Assembly (NCBI GenBank): GCA_942493245.1 | Contig: OW818685.1 | Location: 1,426,001-1,490,000, forward strand | Reading direction: 5' to 3' | Length of the DNA stretch: 64,000 nt | From: DAOPYU01 sp942493245 | Lineage (GTDB): Bacteria; Sumerlaeota; Sumerlaeia; UBA8349 | In this document: positions 1 through 6,369 of the stretch, in pieces | How positions within the stretch are numbered: the stretch's first letter is position 1 | Layout: each line of letters begins with the position of its first letter | Notes under the pieces: model-generated | Seen by the model: only the letters and a program-made list of their open reading frames with translations | Told to the model about the DNA's origin: nothing | The model's database searches: none | Translations under genes and position numbers: made by a program

Positions 1-219
1 GGTTCCGAGGACGTTTTTGGTCTGGACCAACCCCCCGTAGAACATGGCCAGACCGGGTACCATGAGCAGCACCAGGGCGGTTGAGGTGAGCATCCAGGCG
101 GTACCGCCGGAATCCACTTTGGGCGCGGCGGCTGGTTCCTGTGCCCAAAGAATGCAGGGGGCGCAGGCCAGCAGCACAAGCGCAAGGGATGCAATTTTTC
201 TCCAATTTACACGACTCAT
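1..219 (-). CDS. amtB: AmtB-type ammonium transporter, N-terminal fragment
   Basis: Only the first 73 codons are inside the window; the frame runs off the left edge. The start ATG at 219 follows an AGGAGA ribosome-binding site. Residues 1-26 form a cleavable signal peptide (positively charged N-terminus, then a hydrophobic run ending in LWAQ). After it come DSGGTAWMLTSTALVLLMV and PGLAMFYGGLVQTKNVL, the signature of the first transmembrane helix of the Amt/Mep/Rh family. These proteins conduct ammonium/ammonia across the inner membrane. A sigma-54-like promoter about 110 bp upstream fits the usual nitrogen control of amtB. A glnK partner, if present, lies outside the window. The family assignment is firm despite the short length. 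Confidence 0.93.
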   Translation of the reverse strand, partial: MSRVNWRKIASLALVLLACAPCILWAQEPAAAPKVDSGGTAWMLTSTALVLLMVPGLAMFYGGLVQTKNVLGT

Positions 220-330
220 CGGGTTCTCCTGACTGTTACGAAAATGGTGTTTCAGGCCGGACGCCAGAACCTACGAACGCGTAGGGCCCCTTTCCGCCAT
301 AGGGAAGGACTCATCCCTGAATGGGACTAC

Positions 331-346
331 AGCACGGGTTGTGCCA
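331..346 (-). promoter_or_regulatory. Sigma-54 (-24/-12) promoter candidate for amtB
   Basis: Read on the minus strand the sequence is TGGCACAACCCGTGCT. It matches the consensus TGGCACG-N4-TTGCW at the full TGGCAC block and at the -12 GC, with one mismatch (GTGC for TTGC). Transcription would start near 320, giving a leader of about 100 nt before amtB. amtB is a classic NtrC/sigma-54 target in many bacteria. No NtrC dyad could be recognised farther upstream. Confidence 0.6.
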
Positions 347-513
347 TTTGTTTAAAAGAATCAAATATCCGTATGGAATGCTTTCATACTTGAAGATAAG
401 AAGCGAAAAGGACGGAATCCAGAATCCGGATGATTCCTACAAAAGAGTAGGATTGGCTTCAAATCCCCTACCGCTGGGTGTGGAAGACCGTCGGGGGGAA
501 TGGGGGATATGGA

Positions 514-555
514 ATTTTCGCGGCGTCCTTCCAGTGTGAAGAACGCCGCGAAAAT
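514..555 (-). terminator. Hairpin downstream of the HzsA-like gene
   Basis: A perfect 12-bp inverted repeat (ATTTTCGCGGCG / CGCCGCGAAAAT) encloses an 18-nt loop and lies 38 bp past the stop codon of the minus-strand gene. There is no long T-tract after the stem, so it may end or stabilise the transcript rather than be a textbook intrinsic terminator. Confidence 0.5.
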
Positions 556-592
556 GGAGAGATCGATTGAAATCTTTTTGGAGGGAACTCCG

Positions 593-3262
593 TCAGGGTT
601 TGGCCGCGCTGACCGGTTTCCAGACGAACGAATCCCAGTAGGCTCGATCCGTTTTGTAGCAATCAATCGCCGCATCGGCGGGCAGGTCGGCGGGCAGGAT
701 GCCGTACCGTTTGAGTTCCCGGATGTAGGGCGCCGGGGGGCGGAATCCCGGCATGTCGAAGCGCTTGATCGTGTCGAGGTGTTTCTTCGCTTCGGTGACG
801 GCGGCCAGGAGTTTCTGGTAATCCGGGTCGTGGGTGTCCTTGAAGACGGATGGGTGTGTCTTCACGGTTTCGGGGGTTCCCTCTGCGCCGGGTTTCGCTT
901 CGTTTGTCTTCTCGCCTTCGTCCTTCACCACACAGAGTCCGTATCCGAAATCGGTTCCCAGAGTGCCGGTGGTCGAGGCGGCCAGCGGCGCCAGGAGAAG
1001 GGGGGACATTTCGGGGCGGGTGAGGTTATAGACGATATGCCGCGTGAATCGGTAACGCTGTTTGGGATCGCCCATCCGGGCTTCCCAAGGAGGAAGCGCC
1101 CGTTCGTCGGTAATGGATCGCGGCAGCGAACGCAGTTCGGTGTGGCACGAGGCGCATCGGCGGTCCACCACGTCGAGGGCGGCCTTGACGGCGGGCCACT
1201 CGAGGTCGGGCCGGTCAATGTTATTCTCGTTGTATCCGCCGATCATGCCGGAACCGAGCGCGGCGTAGGTGCCGGGGTAGGGGCCGCCTACTTCGATCCA
1301 GTAGCGGATCATTTTGCGTTCCGCTGGATCGAGTTGGACGCGGTGGTGAGTTTTCCGTCCCGGCTCGCCGATTTTGTCCATCAGAGGGCTGGCCGTGGCG
1401 CCGATCGAGCGGGGCGCCTTGTTGCTTTCGGGGCGGTTGCGTCCGTCGGCGACCTGGTCGCGCGTGAAGAGGTTGTAATAGCTGTGGGAATAGAGGGGGC
1501 CGCGGTCGCCGGTCAGGATAAGGCCCCCCTCGCGTTTTTCGGGCTTGTGGCACTTGACGCAGTGGCGATCCAGAATGGGTTGGATGTCGCGCGGGAAGTC
1601 GAAGACGTCGGGGATGCCTTCGATGGGCTGGATCTGGCTGGGGCCGCGCTGGAGGGCCTGCAGGGAGGGCCGACCGGTGTTGACCGCCGTGCGGGTGCGT
1701 TGTTCGTGGCACCCGACGCAGCTGTTCGTTTCGCCGGGCATGACGGAGGTGAAACTCTGCATCCGCTTGAGGGAGTTTTCGTTTTCGTCGAGCGCGATGA
1801 AAAAGAGGCTGCGCACCGCGGGCGCGTCGAACGCGGCCGAGCCGTCCGCTTCGACGGGGACTGTCCCCAGGATGCGTTCAAGCGTGAAGGTGCCGCCGTA
1901 GCTGAGGGGCTCCATGCCGCCCGTGTAGTTGATCTGTTTCGGGAGGGATTCGACGATCAGGAGTTTCTTGATTTCGCCTCGGTTGATTCCTTCCATGCGG
2001 CGGCCCTTATAGACATCGGTCAGGATGAAACGACCGGTGGGTTTCTCGAGGTCCACGCGCGAGGGGATGATTCTTTCGCGCGGGTGTGGGCGGATGGGGC
2101 GCGGTTCGTGGATCCAGACACCCTGTTTGCTCAATTCCTCGGGAAGGCTGTAAATTCCCTGAACCTCCCCCTTGCGATTGAAGACGTGGATATTGTTCTG
2201 GATGGCGGCCATGAAGAGGTCCGCACTGAGCGGGTAGGGGTCGCGGTAGTCGTTGTTTGGGATCACGGTCCTGGCCGACCCCGTGTCGTCCGGGCCGGAT
2301 TTGGGCGTGACCAGGGTGGGGGAACCGGCGTGCTCCTTGCTGCCGTGGCCGGGTGAGAAGATCGAGAGGACTTCGCCCGTGCCGGGGATCGGCTTGGCGT
2401 CTATCATCAGCGTTCCGGTTTGCAGGTTGCCGTACCAGACCATCTGGCCCGTGCCGTCGGGGTTGGTGGTCCAGAGGTGGTGGTAGTGGACCTGCGAGCG
2501 GTCAATGTATTCCCAGCGCTGGTAGAGGATGCGTCCGTCCGGCAGGAGCCAGGGGGTGTTTTCCTGTTCGAGGTTGGCCGAGATGGGGCGGATGTTCGAG
2601 CCGTCGGCGTCGCTGCGGTGGAGGATGGCGACCTGGGTGAGCCAGCAGTTGACCCAGCGGCGGCAGCGGCTCGACGCGAAGACGAGGCCCCCGTCGGGCA
2701 GGTAGATCGGTTCGAGGTCGTCGTACGGCCCGTCGGTGAGTTGTTTCAGGTTCGACCCGTCGGTGTTGATTTCGTAGAGGTGGTAATTGTCGGTGTTGGC
2801 TTTCCGATACGAGAAAAGGATCTTCTGCCCGTCGTAGTGAACCTGTGGGTCGCGGACGGAGCCTTGCGGGTCGTCGAGGAGGGTTTTGACCTCGCCTGTG
2901 CGGACGTTGAGTTTACACAACCGCCCCTGGCTCCGGTAGGCCTTCCGGTTCGTGTCGGCGGCGTAGTAGCTGAAGTTGGCGTACCAGTGGGGATCGTCCC
3001 CCACCTGACGGCAGGCAAAGACGATCTCGTCGGTTCCGAGGTTTTGAAGGATCGTCTCTTTCGCAATGACGGGCGGAGGTGGCGGGGGAGGCGTGGGCGC
3101 AGGGGGTGGGGTAGGTACGGGAGGGGGAGTGACAGCAGCGGGCGACACCGGGGGCGTATTGTTGTTGGGAGCCTGGGCGAACGCCGGGAGGGCGCAGAGG
3201 CTCAGGCAGCCGATCAGGAGGCAAGCCAGAAAGGGAAGAGTGGGGTTCTTGCGATTCCGCAT
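593..3262 (-). CDS. Exported PD40 beta-propeller / c-type cytochrome protein, HzsA-related
   Basis: 889 residues. The ATG at 3262 is preferred because it follows AAGGAA and opens a clear signal peptide (residues 1-30, cleaving near AFAQ); the frame is open farther upstream but runs into a repeat. A Pro/Thr-rich linker (about 38-65) is followed by WD40/PD40-type beta-propeller strands (about 75-370, for example NTDGSNLKQLTDGPYDD and DADGSNIRPIS). The C-terminal half holds three CxxCH haem sites: CVGCH 515-519, CVKCH 568-572 and CASCH 703-707. This architecture resembles the HzsA-related family named after the hydrazine synthase alpha subunit. Many relatives occur in bacteria that do not make hydrazine, so periplasmic electron transfer is the safe reading. 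No hzsB/C partner is near. Its promoter region is duplicated before the next gene. Confidence 0.8.
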   Translation of the reverse strand: MRNRKNPTLPFLACLLIGCLSLCALPAFAQAPNNNTPPVSPAAVTPPPVPTPPPAPTPPPPPPPVIAKETILQNLGTDEIVFACRQVGDDPHWYANFSYYAADTNRKAYRSQGRLCKLNVRTGEVKTLLDDPQGSVRDPQVHYDGQKILFSYRKANTDNYHLYEINTDGSNLKQLTDGPYDDLEPIYLPDGGLVFASSRCRRWVNCWLTQVAILHRSDADGSNIRPISANLEQENTPWLLPDGRILYQRWEYIDRSQVHYHHLWTTNPDGTGQMVWYGNLQTGTLMIDAKPIPGTGEVLSIFSPGHGSKEHAGSPTLVTPKSGPDDTGSARTVIPNNDYRDPYPLSADLFMAAIQNNIHVFNRKGEVQGIYSLPEELSKQGVWIHEPRPIRPHPRERIIPSRVDLEKPTGRFILTDVYKGRRMEGINRGEIKKLLIVESLPKQINYTGGMEPLSYGGTFTLERILGTVPVEADGSAAFDAPAVRSLFFIALDENENSLKRMQSFTSVMPGETNSCVGCHEQRTRTAVNTGRPSLQALQRGPSQIQPIEGIPDVFDFPRDIQPILDRHCVKCHKPEKREGGLILTGDRGPLYSHSYYNLFTRDQVADGRNRPESNKAPRSIGATASPLMDKIGEPGRKTHHRVQLDPAERKMIRYWIEVGGPYPGTYAALGSGMIGGYNENNIDRPDLEWPAVKAALDVVDRRCASCHTELRSLPRSITDERALPPWEARMGDPKQRYRFTRHIVYNLTRPEMSPLLLAPLAASTTGTLGTDFGYGLCVVKDEGEKTNEAKPGAEGTPETVKTHPSVFKDTHDPDYQKLLAAVTEAKKHLDTIKRFDMPGFRPPAPYIRELKRYGILPADLPADAAIDCYKTDRAYWDSFVWKPVSAAKP

Positions 3263-3363
3263 ACGGGGTGGTTCCTTTTTCAGGGGGAATCCGGGGAAAG
3301 AGGGAAATTGGGGGGATGGTTGACGAGAGAAAGAATATCTCTCAAGGTTCCGCGCGGGGCATG

Positions 3364-3590
3364 CTTGTTCCCGCTGTCCGGAGTTACGTATATGGCCTCG
3401 TTCCGGAAACGAGTGTAGGCATGCGATTTGAAAATTGTCGAGAAGAAAGTGGGGGATCGAAAGTCTGAAGCAAGGAGGGGCTTTACACCTGTTGGGGTCT
3501 TTTACTGGGACGTGCAGAACTTCTTTTTTGAAACCACAGATAAACGCAGATGGACACAGATACAGACGGAAAAGTCTCGCGGTATCTGTA
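3364..3590. repeat. Duplicated promoter-region cassette, copy A
   Basis: About 227 bp align with 4918-5134 with scattered substitutions and small indels. The conserved blocks include CTTGTTCCCGCTGTCCGGAG, the promoter hexamers, GCAAGGAGGGGCTTTACACC, CTTTTACTGGGACGTG and a dispersed CCACAGATAAACGCAGAT element at the distal end. Both copies sit directly upstream of, and in the same orientation to, genes for exported proteins. Confidence 0.85.
3412..3441 (-). promoter_or_regulatory. Sigma-70-type promoter, copy A
   Basis: On the minus strand TCGACA and TACACT are separated by 18 bp. The same two hexamers with the same spacing recur at 4964-4993 while the spacer between them has diverged, which supports function. 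The predicted start near 3405 leaves a leader of about 143 nt before the HzsA-like gene. Confidence 0.5.
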
Positions 3591-3871
3591 CTACTATCTC
3601 GCAGAACCAACGCAAACCGCGATGATTTCATGAACAGAAAGAATGGAGCGTGTAAACCCCTTAACGCAAAGACGCCAAGACGCAAGGACGCAGAGGGTTC
3701 CGGATGGGGAGGACGGCGCGATCTCAAAACCCAAACCGAAAACAGGGACGGAATGTGTGGACGAAAAAAACTGAAAATCTATGAATCTTTGCGTCTCTGC
3801 ACCTTTGTGACTTTGCGTTAAAATTGGTTGCGGCCTTGCTGCGCTGTGTCCATCCGTGTTCATCTGTGGTT
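3532..3871. repeat. Nested pair of imperfect inverted repeats
   Basis: The outer arms are 3532-3559 (AACCACAGATAAACGCAGAT and on) and 3844-3871 (its near-complement, ending CATCTGTGGTT). The inner arms are 3661-3695 (TTAACGCAAAGACGCCAAGA and on) and 3787-3821 (ending GACTTTGCGTTAA). The enclosed 3696-3786 has no convincing gene. Both arm families recur elsewhere in the window: the outer at 5076-5157 and the inner as a single arm near 6323-6347. They are dispersed intergenic repeats. Confidence 0.8.
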
Positions 3872-3958
3872 ACAGGGGGGGCGTAGTATGAAAGATGCCG
3901 TTTTCGAGTCTTTGGTGGTCGAAAAACCCCGTTTCTCTTTTCCGCTCCCGATCCGGAT

Positions 3959-4864
3959 TCAGATGTTTTGGGAGGAGACGGAGGGAGTCTTTTCCTTTTG
4001 GGTGGCTTTCTCGGAGGTTTTGGGGGTGGGGGAGGCTTGCGTGTCCGGTTGCTTCCGGTCCTTGCCGACCGCATCGCCCTTTGGGCCATTTGGTCGCTGT
4101 GTCTGGGAGGATTTCTCCGCCTTCGCCTGTAACTGGAGCGTCTCCGAGGTGGTGTAATTTCCCAGAATAATCCCGTACGTCAACATCGTCCCGGTCGTGT
4201 CGCTGTTCGGGTCGGTGCGGGGGAGGGTTTTGAGATCTTCATACATAATGATATCATTATTGTAATCCTGTCTCTTTCCCTTCGGAAACACACGAATACT
4301 ATAAAACCGGTTAACCTCGGACTGAGAAAGCGTCTTGATTTTTGGCTCATAATTTTTGGCAAAAAGAGTTTTGAATGATTCACTTCCCGAGTTGATTAAT
4401 TCCCCGATATGGGGGAAAATGAACTGTGTATCGAATGAATATAGATGCCCTGTGCCGCTTGTCACCTCTTCTTTGCCATCACCGCTTTCTATATCTTCGT
4501 AAAAAGTGATAACCTTGGCCCCATTTGTTCCTCTATTATCGAGGGCAATGTAGTTCCAATTTAAATAGATAGTGTGTGCTACTTGTTTATAGCCCCCCTG
4601 TACCTTCAGGTAGACAGCCCAATCCGATTCTTCCTCATCTCCAGAGCTTTCCCCCGGTTGAGCGTGGCTGATCAAAACATCATTCAATCCATCCGCGTTG
4701 ATATCAATGGGCAATATGTACACTTTTCCTCCTTCCTCTTGGGGCTGTGCAACAAAACTGCGCAAAGGATCCCGCCTCAATTTGTCGAATGTCTGCGCGG
4801 GACAAATTCCCTGTATCAAAACGAAAAAGAATCCCACGAAAAGAACTCTATTGATTTGAATCAT
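3959..4864 (-). CDS. Secreted protein of unknown function with FG-GAP-like segment
   Basis: 301 residues. The ATG at 4864 follows a GGAGAC-type ribosome-binding site. Residues 1-23 are a signal peptide (hydrophobic VLFVGFFFVLIQG, then CPAQ). A segment at about 50-67 (IDINADGLNDVLISHAQ) resembles the Asp-rich calcium-binding loop of FG-GAP/VCBS repeats, but only one such unit is visible. The C-terminal third (from about 235) is low complexity, rich in Lys, Gln, Pro and Ser, and probably disordered. No catalytic motif was recognised. It shares a duplicated promoter region with the preceding HzsA-like gene, which suggests co-regulation of two exported proteins. Function unknown. Confidence 0.7.
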   Translation of the reverse strand: MIQINRVLFVGFFFVLIQGICPAQTFDKLRRDPLRSFVAQPQEEGGKVYILPIDINADGLNDVLISHAQPGESSGDEEESDWAVYLKVQGGYKQVAHTIYLNWNYIALDNRGTNGAKVITFYEDIESGDGKEEVTSGTGHLYSFDTQFIFPHIGELINSGSESFKTLFAKNYEPKIKTLSQSEVNRFYSIRVFPKGKRQDYNNDIIMYEDLKTLPRTDPNSDTTGTMLTYGIILGNYTTSETLQLQAKAEKSSQTQRPNGPKGDAVGKDRKQPDTQASPTPKTSEKATQKEKTPSVSSQNI

Positions 4865-4917
4865 CGTCTTCAGTCTCCTTCCGTTATTATCGAAAACTGG
4901 ATAGAGGGGAGAAATTG

Positions 4918-5134
4918 CTTGTTCCCGCTGTCCGGAGTTGCGTGTCTGGACTCAGCCGGAAAAAGTGTAGGCATGGGGTAGGGGAATTGTCGAGGAGAAA
5001 GTGGGGGGATGGAACGGCTGAAGCAAGGAGGGGCTTTACACCTTTTACTGGGACGTGGAGAACTGCTTTTTTTGAAACCACAGATAAACGCAGATGAACA
5101 CAGATACAGACGGAAAAGCCTCGCGGTGTCTGTG
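4918..5134. repeat. Duplicated promoter-region cassette, copy B
   Basis: About 217 bp, the second copy of the cassette at 3364-3590, lying 54 bp upstream of the secreted-protein start. It keeps the promoter hexamers and the blocks listed for copy A. Confidence 0.85.
4964..4993 (-). promoter_or_regulatory. Sigma-70-type promoter, copy B
   Basis: TCGACA-N18-TACACT on the minus strand, identical in hexamers and spacing to copy A. The predicted start near 4957 gives a leader of about 93 nt. The leaders of both copies share AACTCCGGACAGCGGGAACA, which may be a common 5'-UTR element. Confidence 0.5.
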
Positions 5135-5157
5135 TCCATCCGTGTTCATCTGTGGTT
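5076..5157. repeat. Imperfect inverted repeat of the CCACAGAT family
   Basis: The left arm AACCACAGATAAACGCAGAT and on, and the right arm ending TTCATCTGTGGTT, can pair through most of their length around a short centre. The same family forms the outer arms at 3532/3871. It probably forms a long hairpin in RNA or cruciform DNA. From 5158 to 5247 nothing else is recognisable. Confidence 0.75.
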
Positions 5158-5247
5158 ACATTGGAGGATTTTCGCACATCACTCGGACAAACTTTTTAGG
5201 GAGCATAAATCTCACTCCTCATGTTGAAATGTTTATCCGGGTGAGAT

Positions 5248-6291
5248 TTACTGGATGGGAGGGGTTTGGGGGTGAGGGAAAGGAAGCCGGGTCATGAGGT
5301 CGGCGAGGGTGATGAGGTCGAGGCGGTTGTGTTCGAGGATGGAGGCGACCTGCCAGGCGTTGCCGGTCTGGACGAAGGCGCGGTAGGCGGCGGGGATTTC
5401 GCGTCCGGGGATGTCGCCGGTGCGCTGGCGTCCACAGACGTGGTGTTCGAGGGTTTGCAATTTACAGTTTCCAAAGCTGCGGCCCCAGATGCGGCGTCCC
5501 AGGTGAAGGAGATCGAGGTGGGTGGCGAAGGGGGCGCGGGGGAGACCGAACGTGGCGGCGCGCAGGTAGAGATAAGGGACGTCGAAGCTGATGCCGTTGA
5601 AGGTGACCAGGAACGAGCGGTTCTCGGCGAGATGGCCGAAGTGGGCGATGGCGGCGGCTTCTTCACGGTAGTCGCGCGCGAAGTATTGTTTGACGGTCAG
5701 GTCGCCGTTTTCCCAGACCATCGCGCCGACGAGGAAAAGGGGCGAGTTGCTCAGGCCGGTGGTTTCGAGGTCTAGGAAGAGGAGGTGTTCCGGTTCGAAG
5801 GGGATAGTGGAATGGCGGAGGGGGAGCCAGTGGTGGAGTGGCGATTTAGGGTCGAGCAGGTGGGCGTGGAAGCGCGCGGAGAGGGCGGCCATTTCGTCGG
5901 ACAGTTGTGAGACGGGGGTGTTGATGAGGTAACAGGGGTGTTCGCCGTTTTCCTTCCGGATCTCGACGCCCGGCGCGGCCTCGGTCAGTTCCACGCGGGG
6001 ACAAGGGAAGAATTCCAGTTCGGTTGTGTCCTCCCGGGGCGGCCAGTCGGGCGGGGTGGACGGAGTGGACGGGGTGGACAGAGTGGAGTGGGGGGACTGG
6101 ATGGACCGCGAGGACCGGGGGGCGCGGGAACGGGTGGGGGTGCGTTGTTTCTGGAGGCGCTTGAGGATCTGCTGGCGCGCTTTTTCGAGGTCGAGGGGGG
6201 AGGGGGCGTCTGGGGACGGTTCGTCGGGCGACAGGGCGCCGATGCGTTCCTTGAGTTTCTTCAGGAGGAGGTCTTTGTTGTCCGGGTTCAT
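5248..6291 (-). CDS. RNase H-fold exonuclease, YprB family
   Basis: 347 residues from the ATG at 6291 (MNPDNKDLLLKKLKERIG). An upstream alternative start would lie inside a dispersed repeat, so it was not used. The N-terminal 100 residues are charged, then Ser/Thr/Pro-rich low complexity (STLSTPSTPSTP) encoded by a tandem GGACGGGGT-like repeat. The core from about 160 is a DEDD-type exonuclease: FLDLETTGLSNSPLFLVGA (metal-binding Asp and Glu), FNGISFDVPYL and a C-terminal EHNRLDLITLADL (third and fourth acids). This matches the ribonuclease H-like domain of YprB proteins, which are uncharacterised or linked to DNA/RNA processing. It is downstream of mutS2 on the same strand, so it may share a transcript with that repair gene. 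Confidence 0.82.
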   Translation of the reverse strand: MNPDNKDLLLKKLKERIGALSPDEPSPDAPSPLDLEKARQQILKRLQKQRTPTRSRAPRSSRSIQSPHSTLSTPSTPSTPPDWPPREDTTELEFFPCPRVELTEAAPGVEIRKENGEHPCYLINTPVSQLSDEMAALSARFHAHLLDPKSPLHHWLPLRHSTIPFEPEHLLFLDLETTGLSNSPLFLVGAMVWENGDLTVKQYFARDYREEAAAIAHFGHLAENRSFLVTFNGISFDVPYLYLRAATFGLPRAPFATHLDLLHLGRRIWGRSFGNCKLQTLEHHVCGRQRTGDIPGREIPAAYRAFVQTGNAWQVASILEHNRLDLITLADLMTRLPFPHPQTPPIQ

Positions 6292-6322
6292 GTCGGGTTT
6301 CCGGGGTTGAAAAACTGAATCA

Positions 6323-6347
6323 CGCAAAGACGCCAAGGCGCAAAGAA
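6323..6347. repeat. Single copy of dispersed CGCAAAGACGCCAAGG element
   Basis: This short intergenic element matches the inner arm of the nested inverted repeat at 3661-3695. It lies between mutS2 and the YprB-like gene. Confidence 0.6.
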
Positions 6348-6369
6348 CCGCATTCTGTTGACGTTCGTT

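Larger units (their letters stand above)
220..592. other. Gene-free stretch between amtB and the HzsA-like gene
   Basis: This 373-bp stretch holds the amtB leader and sigma-54-like promoter, a small dyad (CTACG-N4-CGTAG near 271-284) and a strong hairpin at 514-555. The short open frames in it have no convincing ribosome-binding site and overlap these signals. Confidence 0.6.
3263..3958. other. Long intergenic region of repeats and promoter
   Basis: About 700 bp without a gene. It contains the leader and promoter of the HzsA-like gene, cassette copy A and the nested inverted repeats. From 3872 to 3958 nothing else was recognised. Confidence 0.7.

Noticed and set aside
500..2356. 618-codon plus-strand open frame opposite the HzsA-like gene
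   Set aside because: It is the antisense of a clear coding gene with signal peptide and haem sites; the composition (Val/Gly/Arg/Ala-rich, no recognisable domain) is that of a GC-rich shadow frame.
6050..6100. Tandem GGACGGGGT/GGACAGAGT-like short repeats
   Set aside because: They encode the low-complexity Ser/Thr/Pro linker of the YprB-like exonuclease and are not a CRISPR or regulatory array.
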